From the NCBI GenBank assembly GCA_903826575.1, contig CAIKEU010000079.1:24415-88414 (forward strand): a stretch of 64,000 nucleotides of DNA, in the 5' to 3' direction. This DNA comes from an uncultured bacterium (GTDB lineage: Bacteria; Actinomycetota; Actinomycetes; S36-B12; CAIYMF01). Of the stretch, positions 19,930-29,309 are shown in pieces (the first letter of the stretch is position 1; every line of letters begins with the position of its first letter). A program made the position numbers and the translations under genes. The notes under the pieces are model-generated. The model was not told the DNA's origin, made no database searches, and worked only from the letters and a program-made list of their open reading frames with translations.

Positions 19930-20844
19930 CTACGCAGACGGACCGGCGGATGACGAGTGCGCGAGCAGGTCGTCGACGATCTCGTCAATGGAGCCAACGA
20001 CGACGCTTAAATGGCCCTCACCTGTGAGCAGATGCGATCGGGCAAACGGCATCGCAGCCACCAGCCACTGGCCATGAGAATAGGGAACCATCAAGTCTTC
20101 AGAACCCTGCCAAATTGAGACGGGAACGTTGATCGAGGCCAGATCAAATCCCCACGGCTGGGTGAATGCGAGATCGTCATCGACCCAGCCATCGGCACTG
20201 TGTTCTACCGCTTCGCGGAACGAAGCGGCGAGATCGTCACCGAAGCCAGCACCGAGGTAGTCACGGTCTACCTCCGGTAGGAGCGACGCCATCTCTGCGA
20301 CGATTCCGTCTGCAGTGACGGTGGCAAGTCCCTCGCGAGCTGCCCCAAGAGCCGGAGCGAGCACGGATTCCCCTGCAAGTGCCGCGCCGAACTCGTCGAT
20401 GTTGTCTTGACCCATTCCGGCCATCCAGTTAAGGCTGTCGATGGATTCGGCATAGGGAGCAACCCCGGCTAGCGATGCGACCCCGAGGATCCGGTCGGGA
20501 AGCAGCGCAGCGCAGGCCAGCGCATGTGGCCCCCCTCCGGACCAGCCCATCGTGAACGCCTGCGAGATGCCGAGCCGATCGAGGATCTCCCTAGCATCGT
20601 TGGCGACATCAGCCACTCGGCGTCCTGGCTGACGCGTCGAGGTTGCGTAACCCGGACGCGACCATGACAGCACCGCCAGCCCACGCGACTCGGCCACCGC
20701 AAGGACGTCACAAGACACGCGCCCACTACTCGGCGTTCCGTGGTGGTACATCACTACTGCGGAGTTGGGGTCGTCCGACCCACTCAGTCGAACGTCTAGA
20801 TGGCGCCCGTCAGCCAGAGTGATGAGCTGCGAAGTTGAGGTCAT
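19930..20844 (-). CDS. Alpha/beta hydrolase
   Basis: Alpha/beta-hydrolase fold protein, 304 residues, substrate unknown. The nucleophile elbow is GWSGGG (Ser102), the oxyanion region is HHGTPSSG near residue 35, the likely acid is the Asp in WQGSEDLMVP and the likely catalytic His is in GEGHLSV. Its start overlaps the recG stop by four bases (ATGA), so it is co-translated with recG. This is an unusual neighbour, since rsmD normally follows recG directly in actinobacteria. Confidence 0.85.
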   Translation of the reverse strand: MTSTSQLITLADGRHLDVRLSGSDDPNSAVVMYHHGTPSSGRVSCDVLAVAESRGLAVLSWSRPGYATSTRQPGRRVADVANDAREILDRLGISQAFTMGWSGGGPHALACAALLPDRILGVASLAGVAPYAESIDSLNWMAGMGQDNIDEFGAALAGESVLAPALGAAREGLATVTADGIVAEMASLLPEVDRDYLGAGFGDDLAASFREAVEHSADGWVDDDLAFTQPWGFDLASINVPVSIWQGSEDLMVPYSHGQWLVAAMPFARSHLLTGEGHLSVVVGSIDEIVDDLLAHSSSAGPSA

Positions 20845-23087
20845 GATTTCTCCAAATAGTCTGCCTGATCATCATCCAACAGCGCGGCGACCGCACGCGC
20901 GAGTGCAGGTGACTGCGCGAGCTCCGGATCACTCGCGACAATGGCGGTTGCTTCGTCGCGAGCTGAGTCGATGATGTCCTCATCGCGCAGAACTGAAAGC
21001 ATCCGCAAACTTGACTTTCGCCCCGATTGAACAGCGCCCAGCACATCACCCTCACGTCGCTGCTCGAGATCTATTCGCGACAATTCGAAGCCGTCGATCG
21101 TTGCAGCCACTGCATCTAGTCTTTCGCGAGCTGGTGAGCCGATTGGGGATTCACTGACCAGCAGAGCCAGCCCCGGGTGGCCACCTCGGCCGACACGTCC
21201 GCGCAATTGATGGAGTTGGGAAACGCCGAAGCGGTCGGCGTCCATGATCACCATGACCGTTGAGTTGGGAACGTCAACACCAACCTCGATCACCGTCGTC
21301 GCGATGAGAACGTCGATTCCGTCGCTCGACGATGGACCGGCAGCAAATCGACGCATGATGTCGTCCTTTTCGTCCGACGGTAGTCGCCCGTGCAGAACCG
21401 CGACGCGGAGCCCGGCCAACGGTCCGTCAGACAACATGGGGGCTAGATCAAGGACGGCAATCGGCGGCCGACGTGCGGACGTCGTTTGCGAAGAATCGTC
21501 GGGCTCGTCAACATCCTCATCCGATGAACCCGTCGAACCGTCGCCAATTCGTGGGGCAACGACGTACACCTGATGTCCAGATTCAACCTCTTCACGAACG
21601 CGCGTCCAGACGCGCGCTAACAGATCTGGACGTTCAACTGCTGGTACCACGTGACTGGTGATTGGCGCCCGGCCTTGTGGGAGTTCAGACAGGGTCGAGA
21701 CGTCGAGATCGCCAAACACCGTCATCGCAACGGTTCGCGGAATCGGCGTGGCTGTCATGACGAGAACGTGTGGACGTGAACCGTCGCGAGACTTGACCGT
21801 CAGGGCAGCGCGCTGCTCGACGCCAAACCGATGCTGTTCGTCAATAACAGCAAGACCTAAATCAAAGAACTGGACGCGATCCTCTAGCAATGCGTGGGTG
21901 CCGATCACGATCCCCGCATCACCAACGCTGATGTCAAGCAGTGCTTGACGCCGACGGGCCACATTCAACGAACCCGTCAGCAGCGCCACGCGCGTTCCGG
22001 AATCAAGGCCACCCATCATTCCGCGCTCTGCAAGCGGGCCGAGCATGTTTGTGATTGACCGAAAGTGCTGAGCTGCAAGGACTTCTGTTGGCGCCAGGAG
22101 AACCGCTTGGCCGCCAGCGTCCACAACGGCAAGCATTGCCCGCAATGCGACGAGCGTCTTCCCACTCCCGACCTCTCCCTGCAGGAGTCGATTCATCGGA
22201 TGGGTTTGAGCAATGTCGTCAAAGATCACTGAGCCGATCTCAACCTGACCAGCCGTCAACGTGAAGGGGAGCTTGGAGTCGAAGGCAGCAAGGATTCCAT
22301 TGGGTTTGGCCACGCGCGCGGTGGCCTGGAGCGCCGAGTGGGCAAAGCGCCGCTGAGCAAGAACGGTCTGCAGGACGAATGCCTCATCCCATCGAAGTCG
22401 CTGCTGGGCCGCATTGACGTGAGCCCGAGACTCGGGCCTATGGATCGCCAGCAATGCCGGCCGCAATCCCATGAGTTCATGTGAAATGCGCGTGGATTCT
22501 GGTAGCGGATCGTCCACATCGCTGGGCATCTGATCCAGCACAATTCCCACTGCACTGGCAATCTTCCACGACGACATCGCGGCCGTCGCCGGATAAACCG
22601 GGATCAGCGCACCGGCGTACGAGAGAACGGATTCATCTGCAACATCGGCAAGCTCTGTCGAATCGGGAAGCAGCACATAATCTGGGTGCGCAAGCTGGCG
22701 TTGAGATCTGAAAACGCCGACTTTGCCTGAGAACAAACCCACGCGACCTTCGCGCAAGTCCTTGGCTCGCCACGACTGCTTAAAGAATGTCAATACCAGC
22801 GAGCCATGCCCATCGGTTACGACGACCTCGAGTCGATCGGTTCGACGGTTCGTCTTGCGATCCACATACGTCTTGGAATCAACTTTCGAGATGCGCGCCA
22901 TCACCGTGACATGCTCATCAACTTGCAGTGATGCAAGGTCTGATAACTGCCCCCGCTCCGCATACCGACGCGGATAGTGACGCAGCAGATCTTCAACAGT
23001 CCGAAGGCCAAGACCGGATTCCAGGGCCTTGGCGGTCTTTGCCCCAATCACCGGCGCCAACGGATCACCAAAGTGCAGTTCAGCCAC
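20841..23087 (-). CDS. recG: ATP-dependent DNA helicase RecG
   Basis: RecG remodels stalled replication forks and Holliday junctions. The 748-residue chain has the N-terminal wedge/OB region (LLRHYPRRYAERGQL), Walker A GEVGSGKTLVA, the DEQH box (VIDEQHRFGVEQR), motif III VMTATPIPRT and motifs V/VI (TTVIEVGVDVPN; QLRGRVGRGGHPG). An acidic insert with DGSTGSSDEDVDEPDDSS, about 25 residues, lies between the two helicase lobes and looks like a disordered loop. Confidence 0.96.
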   Translation of the reverse strand: MAELHFGDPLAPVIGAKTAKALESGLGLRTVEDLLRHYPRRYAERGQLSDLASLQVDEHVTVMARISKVDSKTYVDRKTNRRTDRLEVVVTDGHGSLVLTFFKQSWRAKDLREGRVGLFSGKVGVFRSQRQLAHPDYVLLPDSTELADVADESVLSYAGALIPVYPATAAMSSWKIASAVGIVLDQMPSDVDDPLPESTRISHELMGLRPALLAIHRPESRAHVNAAQQRLRWDEAFVLQTVLAQRRFAHSALQATARVAKPNGILAAFDSKLPFTLTAGQVEIGSVIFDDIAQTHPMNRLLQGEVGSGKTLVALRAMLAVVDAGGQAVLLAPTEVLAAQHFRSITNMLGPLAERGMMGGLDSGTRVALLTGSLNVARRRQALLDISVGDAGIVIGTHALLEDRVQFFDLGLAVIDEQHRFGVEQRAALTVKSRDGSRPHVLVMTATPIPRTVAMTVFGDLDVSTLSELPQGRAPITSHVVPAVERPDLLARVWTRVREEVESGHQVYVVAPRIGDGSTGSSDEDVDEPDDSSQTTSARRPPIAVLDLAPMLSDGPLAGLRVAVLHGRLPSDEKDDIMRRFAAGPSSSDGIDVLIATTVIEVGVDVPNSTVMVIMDADRFGVSQLHQLRGRVGRGGHPGLALLVSESPIGSPARERLDAVAATIDGFELSRIDLEQRREGDVLGAVQSGRKSSLRMLSVLRDEDIIDSARDEATAIVASDPELAQSPALARAVAALLDDDQADYLEKS

Positions 23088-23122
23088 GTCGCATCACCGC
23101 CTGCGGTCTGACTCGAGCACGA

Positions 23123-24757
23123 CTACTCAACTCCAACGATTAATGGCCACACCGGTTGACCGCCGTCGTAGTTCGACACCTCAATGGCCGGATGCTCTCG
23201 ACGAATCCGCTTAACGACGTCCGCGATCATCGCAGCAGACGAATCCTGTCCGAGCACGAGCGTCACCAACTCACCACCGGCCGAGAGCAACCGAGACAGG
23301 AGCCGATACGCGACGTCCGACACGTCATGACCGATCTCAACGACGTCACCTTCGATGATCCCGAGAACATCCCCCTCGGAGCAAAGTCCAGCACTTGTCA
23401 TGGCGTTTCGGGTCGCAATCGACACTCCCCCGTAGCGGGTGGCGGTCGCGGCACGCGTCATAGCGAGCACATCACTGTCGAAACGAGTCTGCGGATCATG
23501 AACCGCCACAGCGGCCAATGTCTGAACAATCGACCGCGTCGGGATCACCGTGACGCTCAGACCTTCGGCACGCGCCAATTCCGCTGCCGCCTCGGCCGCC
23601 GATCGGATTCCCGAGGAGCTCGGCAGAACGATGACCTCTGACCCTCCACAACCTTTTACAGCTGTCAGAATTTCCCCTGTCGATGGGGCGATACGTCCGT
23701 GTGCACGAACAACAGTCACGCCCGACGAGGCGAGCAGATCGTCCATCCCCTGACCGTGAGCGACAGCCACAACGTGCCGAGATTGGTCGACTCGGGCCGG
23801 AGTTGCGGACACTTCGTCGCTGTCGAACGGGTAGGCAAACACCTGAGCCGACACCCGCAAATCAGCGATGCGAATCTTAGCTGGACGGCCTACGGCCAAG
23901 CCGGCCTCAATGACCGAGCCGACATCGTCTGTGTGGACGTGAACACTCCACGTAGGCTCGGCCCCCGCGACAACAATCGACGTACCGGTGGTAGCGAGTT
24001 GCTCACGAAACTGGTCCATGCGATCAGCCGAGCATTCGAGGAAATACATGACCTCGAAGGCGCCGTCACCATTGGTACATTCATCGACCCGTGGATGCGC
24101 GAGTACTTCCGGCACCGCATCGACTCGACATCCCGTGACTACTTCGACGAGCGACTCAAGTAGAACAACTAGTCCTCGTCCGCCGGCGTCGACAACGCCG
24201 GCGCGAGCCAGCGCCGGCAACTGTTCGGGAGTGTGCTCCAAGGCAGTGGCCGCATCAAGAGCAACCTGACGCACGAGATCATTCAGAGAACACGCAGCGT
24301 CGGCTGCCAACGCAGCGTTTGCGCTGTCGGCGGCCGCCCGAGCGACGGTGAGAATCGTCCCCTCCGTCGGAGCCCCCACAGCGGCGTAGGCGGACGCGTT
24401 CGCTGCCGATAGGGCTGCGACGACATCGCTGGTGCCCGCCGGGCCAGCAACAACGAGCCGGTCAAGTAAGGCCCGCACATATTGGCTCAGGATGATCCCA
24501 GAGTTACCTCGAGCGCCGGCCAATGCAGCCGACGAAAAAGAATCCGCGAGAACTCGTCCACTGACCCCGGGCGCTAATCCATCGGTAGCGCGCACACCCG
24601 CAGCCATGGTGAGGGCCATATTCGATCCGGTGTCACCATCGGGCACGGGGAAAACATTGAGCGCATTGATCTCTGCCTGGTGTCGTTCCAGAGCATCCGC
24701 GGCGAGGGTTAGCCAGTGACGTACCGCTTGCGCATCGAGGTCACGAAGCACGCACAT
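23123..24757 (-). CDS. DAK-domain (DhaL/FakA-like) kinase
   Basis: DAK-family protein of about 544 residues, related to the fatty-acid kinase FakA. The ATP-binding DhaL domain is at the N-terminus (NALNVFPVPDGDTGSNMALTM; ALAGARGNSGIILSQ), and the C-terminal half holds the conserved EVMYFLE and VHVHTDDVG segments. In firmicutes FakA works with a DegV-type fatty-acid-binding partner, but none is in this window. GGGAGG precedes both the ATG at 24757 (3 bases) and the GTG at 24751 (9 bases); either may be the start. An 87-codon upstream extension runs into the divergent rpmB promoter and is not credible. Confidence 0.88.
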   Translation of the reverse strand: MCVLRDLDAQAVRHWLTLAADALERHQAEINALNVFPVPDGDTGSNMALTMAAGVRATDGLAPGVSGRVLADSFSSAALAGARGNSGIILSQYVRALLDRLVVAGPAGTSDVVAALSAANASAYAAVGAPTEGTILTVARAAADSANAALAADAACSLNDLVRQVALDAATALEHTPEQLPALARAGVVDAGGRGLVVLLESLVEVVTGCRVDAVPEVLAHPRVDECTNGDGAFEVMYFLECSADRMDQFREQLATTGTSIVVAGAEPTWSVHVHTDDVGSVIEAGLAVGRPAKIRIADLRVSAQVFAYPFDSDEVSATPARVDQSRHVVAVAHGQGMDDLLASSGVTVVRAHGRIAPSTGEILTAVKGCGGSEVIVLPSSSGIRSAAEAAAELARAEGLSVTVIPTRSIVQTLAAVAVHDPQTRFDSDVLAMTRAATATRYGGVSIATRNAMTSAGLCSEGDVLGIIEGDVVEIGHDVSDVAYRLLSRLLSAGGELVTLVLGQDSSAAMIADVVKRIRREHPAIEVSNYDGGQPVWPLIVGVE

Positions 24758-24970
24758 CACCCTCCCACCACTGTCGCGAGCCGAATGCCGGACGACACGC
24801 AGCCTAGCCAGCGCCGATAGAGTCGCAACTGCCTCGGTTGGTGCCTCGCGGCTGACGACGCTGCACAGACCTCGGTTTGGGCATCCGGCCCATGCCCTGT
24901 ACTCTAGAGCGGTTGCCCGGTTAGTTCCGAGCACCGTGATCTGACTCCATCGACTGTTAGGACTGTGACT

Positions 24971-25159
24971 GTGGCTGCCAACTGCGACGTCTGCGGCAAG
25001 GGCCCAGGCTTCGGCCACTCAATTTCGCACTCACACGTGCGTACCAAGCGCCGCTGGAACCCAAATATTCAGACCGTTCGCGCCATGGTGGGTAAGACTC
25101 CCAAGCGTTTGAACGTCTGCACCTCCTGCATCAAGGCGGGCAAAGTCACCCGAGTGTGA
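24971..25159 (+). CDS. rpmB: 50S ribosomal protein L28
   Basis: Ribosomal protein L28, 62 residues, starting [14 protein letters not shown]. It is a zinc-binding form with CDVC near the N-terminus and CTSC in [12 protein letters not shown]. The GTG at 24971 is chosen because AGGA lies eight bases upstream; the GTG two codons earlier is too close to it. It is divergent from the DAK gene and is followed by a strong terminator. Confidence 0.95.
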   Translation: MAANCDVCGKGPGFGHSISHSHVRTKRRWNPNIQTVRAMVGKTPKRLNVCTSCIKAGKVTRV

Positions 25160-25177
25160 CGTCTCACGTAATCTCCA

Positions 25178-25215
25178 ATGAAGGGCCGCATCCAATGGAT
25201 GTGGCCCTTCATTTT
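25178..25215 (+). terminator. Intrinsic terminator after rpmB
   Basis: A 16-base-pair stem (one G-T wobble) with a three-base AAT loop: the arm ATGAAGGGCCGCATCC pairs with GGATGTGGCCCTTCAT, followed by TTT. It lies 18 bases after the rpmB stop and separates it from the S4-domain gene. Confidence 0.9.
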
Positions 25216-25281
25216 GTGCAAACCTGTTGAGCGATCAGAGGGCCGACAGGCGACAACCGCTTGGCATGGGACACTTGGGGC

Positions 25282-25503
25282 ATGAGTATCGGGCAGATCG
25301 TCGACGTAGAAATCGGGCCGGAGGGTATCAAACTCGGCCAGTTGATCAAGTTTGTCAACGCAGTGGAAACCGGTGGAGAGGCGAAGACCCTGCTGGAATC
25401 GGGTCTTGTACGCGTTAACGGAAACCCTGAAAAGCGTCGCGGGGCGCAGCTCAGTCAAGGTGATGTTGTGACGGTGGCCGGCAAATCTTGGCGGATCGTA
25501 TAA
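25282..25503 (+). CDS. S4-domain RNA-binding protein
   Basis: Small S4-like RNA-binding protein, 73 residues, in the YaaA/YbcJ-type group. The S4 core is KLGQLIKFVNAVETGGEAK, then LLESGLVRVNGNPEKRRGAQL and GDVVTVAGKSWRI. Such proteins are thought to contact ribosomal RNA; no exact role can be read here. The ATG at 25282 is used because the S4 fold begins just after it. It converges on thiL with a 10-base gap. Confidence 0.88.
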   Translation: MSIGQIVDVEIGPEGIKLGQLIKFVNAVETGGEAKTLLESGLVRVNGNPEKRRGAQLSQGDVVTVAGKSWRIV

Positions 25504-25513
25504 CGCTCGATCT

Positions 25514-26464
25514 TTATGACCTGAAGTGATCCCAGCCGCCGGCGGGATCGACGGTCTGGCCATCCACGACGATACCGGGATCGCCGTCGCGCACGTCACC
25601 GATCATCGCGAACCCGTCTGGTAAACCACTGCGCGCCGGAAATGTCGCAACAAGCGCGTGATCATCACCGCCTGTCAGAACCCAGGTCAGCGGATCTGCG
25701 TTGAAAGCCGCAGCAGCCTGTGCGACAGCCTCCTCGACAACTAGTAGATCGCTCTGGATGTGCATCGAGCAGTTGGAGGCAATCCCGATGTGGCGAACAT
25801 CGCTGACAAGACCATCAGAGATATCGATCATCGACGTCGCACCGTAGATGGCGGCTGAAACCCCTTGTGCATAAGGCGGTTCCGGAACTCGATGAGCGTC
25901 GACGAGGACGCGAGGTGAGCGAAAACCGCGGCCAAGAATCGCCAACCCCGCTGCAGCCCAGCCCAATCGGCCGGCAATAGCAATGACGTCGCCCGGCTTC
26001 GCTCCCGCCCGTGTTACCGCCTGCCTGCCCTGCAAATCTCCTAACACGGTTACGGAGATGGTGATCAATTCGGATCGAACAATGTCGCCGCCAACGATGC
26101 GAGCACCGACTCGTTCACACTCGAGGGCAAGACCCTCGGTTAGCTCAGAAACCCAGCTCACCTCAGTGTTGGCAGGAACGGCGAGCCCGACGACACATGC
26201 CGTCGGGTGCGCGCCCATCGCAGCGATATCCGCCAGATTTTGGGCGGCCGCCTTCCGTCCAACATCATGTCCGGACGACCAATCCCGACGAAAGTGACGG
26301 CCTTCTACAAGCATGTCCGTAGAGACCACAACCCGGCCGTCAGGTGCCTGCACCACGGCAGCATCGTCGCCTGGACCAAGTAGCACGTGCGCGGTTGGGG
26401 CAAATCGCGTCGTAACCAGATCGATCAGTCCGAACTCCCCAAGTTCGCCTACGTCCACACTCAA
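25514..26464 (-). CDS. thiL: Thiamine-monophosphate kinase
   Basis: ThiL phosphorylates thiamine monophosphate to the active diphosphate. The 316-residue protein shows LGPGDDAAVV and STDMLVEGRHFRRDW near the N-terminus, AAAQNLADIAAMGA, a Gly/Asp-rich IVGGDIVRS motif and the C-terminal LTGGDDHALVATFP, all ThiL signatures. It is divergent from the Lrp-domain gene, with 238 bases of promoter region between them. Confidence 0.95.
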   Translation of the reverse strand: MSVDVGELGEFGLIDLVTTRFAPTAHVLLGPGDDAAVVQAPDGRVVVSTDMLVEGRHFRRDWSSGHDVGRKAAAQNLADIAAMGAHPTACVVGLAVPANTEVSWVSELTEGLALECERVGARIVGGDIVRSELITISVTVLGDLQGRQAVTRAGAKPGDVIAIAGRLGWAAAGLAILGRGFRSPRVLVDAHRVPEPPYAQGVSAAIYGATSMIDISDGLVSDVRHIGIASNCSMHIQSDLLVVEEAVAQAAAAFNADPLTWVLTGGDDHALVATFPARSGLPDGFAMIGDVRDGDPGIVVDGQTVDPAGGWDHFRS

Positions 26465-26702
26465 TCTCCGTCCTAGGCGTCATCTGGTATCACTGCGAAA
26501 CCTGCCACTACGGCACCTCAAACAGTGAACAGGTGGTACCGCAATGCAATGAAGATCCTGCTACACAGCGGAGTCAAAGTAGCGCTGCCCTCGCCCCGAT
26601 TGCCCACCTTTCATCCTTGGGCGATAGTCTGACGCAGCAGACAATGATGTCCGTACGTCCCAGGGGCGTCTTTGCCCCACCACATTCCGCAAGGGGGCTG
26701 CC

Positions 26703-26939
26703 ATGATTGTGCAGGCATACATCTTGATTCAGACTGAGGTCGGCAAGTCGTCGCATGTGAGCGGCCAAATTGGCCAGATCAAAGGTGTGACTCTGGCCGA
26801 AGACGTCACAGGTCCCTATGACGTGATTGTCCGGGCGGAAGCGCAAAACTTCGACGAACTTGGTAAGTCCGTCGTGGCCAAGATTCAGGCCGTCGAGGGA
26901 ATCACCCGAACGTTGACGTGCCCCGTCATTCACCTGTGA
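26703..26939 (+). CDS. Stand-alone Lrp/AsnC ligand-binding domain protein
   Basis: Single RAM/AsnC-type ligand-binding domain of 78 residues without a DNA-binding domain. It starts MIVQAYILIQTEVG and contains the GPYDVIVRAEA beta strand typical of Lrp C-terminal domains. Such stand-alone domains often assemble into rings and sense amino acids; no ligand can be assigned here. It lies 20 bases before the DUF3515 gene, probably in the same transcript. Confidence 0.88.
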   Translation: MIVQAYILIQTEVGKSSHVSGQIGQIKGVTLAEDVTGPYDVIVRAEAQNFDELGKSVVAKIQAVEGITRTLTCPVIHL

Positions 26940-26959
26940 AGTAACGGCTTAGTCCCCTC

Positions 26960-27412
26960 ATGACATTCATCGCACGGGCAGTGATGCTCGTGGCCGCAAC
27001 AGGCCTCTTGGCCGGATGCTCTCGAGGCGTGGATGTCTCCGTTCCGAGCCCGGCACCAACCGGCCCCGGGGCATATGCATGTGCAGCACTGCACGGCCGT
27101 CTGCCCGATGAGGTTGTCACCCAAAAGGTCGTGGCCTCACATCCGAACTCGGATCTCACCAGTGCTTGGGGAAATCCGGCGATCACCATTCGCTGCGGGG
27201 TGCAGCCACCGCTGGTCAATCCAGCCGGGCAGCTGATCGCCGTCGATGGTGTCGACTGGTATCCCGAAAAGTTCAGTGGCGGTTACCGATTCACCACGGT
27301 ACATAGAGCTCTGTTCGTCGAGGTGAACGTACCGAGCAATTACGCTCCGGAAGCTGATGTACTAGCTGACTTATCGCCGTCTATTGCTGCCACAATTCCC
27401 AAGGCTGGCTGA
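26960..27412 (+). CDS. DUF3515 lipoprotein
   Basis: DUF3515 protein of 150 residues, a family largely restricted to actinobacteria. It has a short lipoprotein signal peptide with lipobox LLAGC (Cys20), and further cysteines at ACAALHG and IRCGVQPP that could form a disulfide; the WYP motif in DGVDWYPEKF is typical. Function unknown. In actinobacteria this gene normally neighbours ddl and thiL. Here a 14-kb microcompartment locus lies between it and ddl. Confidence 0.85.
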   Translation: MTFIARAVMLVAATGLLAGCSRGVDVSVPSPAPTGPGAYACAALHGRLPDEVVTQKVVASHPNSDLTSAWGNPAITIRCGVQPPLVNPAGQLIAVDGVDWYPEKFSGGYRFTTVHRALFVEVNVPSNYAPEADVLADLSPSIAATIPKAG

Positions 27413-27606
27413 CGCACATCGACGACTGACTCGTCAGAGTTGTTTCGCGATTCCTTGCCACCGTCAAGGTCGAGATCGAACCTAATCACGCTATCCCCCT
27501 ACTCAACGCCGTATGACATTGCGCTATCAGTGTGCCCCTGTTGTCGCGGACGTCTCAGCAACTCGCGGAGTGTTCGCGTAAACCCAGACCGTACCAAACA
27601 CGCTCC
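27413..27606. other. Left edge of microcompartment island, no gene
   Basis: A 194-base gap between convergent DUF3515 and the GntR gene. The only structure seen is a small inverted repeat GACGA-CTGAC-TCGTC just after DUF3515, a weak terminator candidate. No tRNA, integrase, direct repeat or insertion-sequence end was recognised. Confidence 0.4.
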
Positions 27607-28410
27607 TTAATCATCTTCAGAACGCACTTCGACGATCCTGCCACGAACCCGCGGCTGCCCATCAGCACTAGGTTTACCAAACGTCCGCACCGTTATCCTC
27701 GTCCGATCGGCTCGAAAGAGATCATGGGAATACTCGAATGGACGTCCGTCAGCGTCGGCGGTTGTACGAGTGACGGAGATAAGCGCTGACCCGGCAGGAA
27801 CGTCCAGCACGAGAGCCTCGCTGTCTCCAGCGGAAAGAACTTCCAGTTGCTCGACGGCCTCATACGGACCAACTCCGTACTCCTGCTCCATGAGTTCATA
27901 GAGAGAACCACCTAGGGGCCGCTCGAGCAGACCAGGGAATCTCTCCGCCGGAAGTTGGACATGCTCCAGGGAAATGGGCAGTCCGTCGGCAAGCCGAATT
28001 CGAACGAGATCGAAAACCAGTTCGTCATCACGTAGAGCCAATGCGTGTGCCGCGTCTGCCTCTGGATGAACGACAGCGGCACTAATGACTCGTGTTCCGG
28101 CCACGTATCCTTGTCCACGAAGCAGGGCTGGCACACCCACGATCCGGGACAGATCCCGATCAATCTTTTCGCGTGCCACGAAGGTGCCACCACCACGTCC
28201 GGGGACGCGTCGAACCGTGCCATCCAACTCAAGGGCTGCTAGCGCCTGCCGCACCGTTGTTCGACTGACACCGAGTTGAAGTGCCAAATCGCGCTCGGCT
28301 CCCAGCCGCTGGCCGGGCCGCAACGCACCTGAGCGGATCATGGAGACCAGATTGCGGCGCGCCTCATCGGCTGTCGGGCCCAGTGTGGCTTCCTGCGCGG
28401 TCATCGACAT
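27607..28410 (-). CDS. GntR/HutC-family transcriptional regulator
   Basis: GntR-family regulator of 267 residues: a winged helix-turn-helix at residues about 15-80 (RPGQRLGAERDLALQLGVSRTTVRQALAALE) and a C-terminal UTRA ligand-binding domain (about 95-260), the HutC subfamily layout. It ends the minus-strand microcompartment operon and probably senses a substrate or intermediate of that pathway. Two ATG codons six bases apart could serve as start; the second (28404) has the better AAGG spacing. The operator candidates are the repeats at 35581-35642. Confidence 0.88.
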   Translation of the reverse strand: MSMTAQEATLGPTADEARRNLVSMIRSGALRPGQRLGAERDLALQLGVSRTTVRQALAALELDGTVRRVPGRGGGTFVAREKIDRDLSRIVGVPALLRGQGYVAGTRVISAAVVHPEADAAHALALRDDELVFDLVRIRLADGLPISLEHVQLPAERFPGLLERPLGGSLYELMEQEYGVGPYEAVEQLEVLSAGDSEALVLDVPAGSALISVTRTTADADGRPFEYSHDLFRADRTRITVRTFGKPSADGQPRVRGRIVEVRSEDD

Positions 28411-28461
28411 CCTTATCCGGTGCGCCCATGCCGGACGTACGCAGAGACTAGCCTGTGTTGA

Positions 28462-29247
28462 CTACTCGGTGACTTCAAGCGCCGCGAGTGACTCGGGAAG
28501 AATTTGTCCGCCATCAATAATCAGCGCCTGCCCCGTAACGTAGGCGGCCTCGTCGGTGGCAAAGAACAGCGCGGCATTACCGATGTCGTCCACCTCGCCG
28601 AGGCGACGCAGCGGAATTGATGACTCCATCGAGGCGCGATACTCCGGACCCATCTCCGCCAATCCTTCAGTGGCGATATTGCCTGGCAGCACTGCGTTTA
28701 CCGTGATACCGCGGTGCGCAAACTCAATAGCAGCCGTGCGCATGAAGCCGAGCTGTGCGGCTTTACTTGCACCGTAATGCGCCCATCCGGGAAATCCAGT
28801 TACCGGGCCGGTGATTGACGAGGTCAGAATGATTCGGCCGTGGCTGGAATCAGTAAGCGCAGGCAGGCAGGACTGAACGGACAGGAACGTACCTTTCACG
28901 TTCGTGTCGAAAACTAGGTCCATGTCCGCCTCGGACATGGTGGAGAAGGGAGCACCTGGGAAGATTCCAGCGTTGGCACACAGAATATCGATTCCGCCAT
29001 TGCGCTCGATCGCTGTCGCAGCCATTTCTTCATTGTGAGACTTCTGGGAGATATCTCCGAGCAGGTACGTCACGGTGCCGTCACCAAGTGCTGTTAGCTC
29101 CGCAGCTGCTGCCACGGCTGACGCTTCGTCACGACCGGTGATGAGAACGTTGGCACCCGCTTTGGCGAAGACACGGGCAATTCCCTTGCCAATCCCCTTC
29201 GTTCCCCCGGTAACGATAACCGAGCGACCAGCGATAGAGGTAAACAT
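28462..29247 (-). CDS. Short-chain dehydrogenase, probable 1-amino-2-propanol dehydrogenase
   Basis: Classical short-chain dehydrogenase/reductase of 261 residues. The NAD(P)-binding motif is TGGTKGIGKG, followed by CANAG, an active-site serine in SSITGP and the catalytic YGASK. The C-terminal DGGQILPE is typical. In the RMM microcompartment of mycobacteria the equivalent gene interconverts aminoacetone and 1-amino-2-propanol; the same neighbours here support that role, though cofactor and direction are inferred. I use the ATG at 29247, which has AGGAG at good spacing, and not the GTG two codons earlier. Confidence 0.85.
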   Translation of the reverse strand: MFTSIAGRSVIVTGGTKGIGKGIARVFAKAGANVLITGRDEASAVAAAAELTALGDGTVTYLLGDISQKSHNEEMAATAIERNGGIDILCANAGIFPGAPFSTMSEADMDLVFDTNVKGTFLSVQSCLPALTDSSHGRIILTSSITGPVTGFPGWAHYGASKAAQLGFMRTAAIEFAHRGITVNAVLPGNIATEGLAEMGPEYRASMESSIPLRRLGEVDDIGNAALFFATDEAAYVTGQALIIDGGQILPESLAALEVTE

Positions 29248-29309
29248 ATTCACTCCTGCACTATGACGAATTGACGTGAGGTGGACTGTTCTTGGATCCG
29301 ATCTAACTA

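Noticed and set aside
24758..25018. 87-codon N-terminal extension of the DAK-family gene
   Set aside because: It overlaps the divergent rpmB start region and lacks family similarity; a good ribosome binding site occurs at the shorter start.
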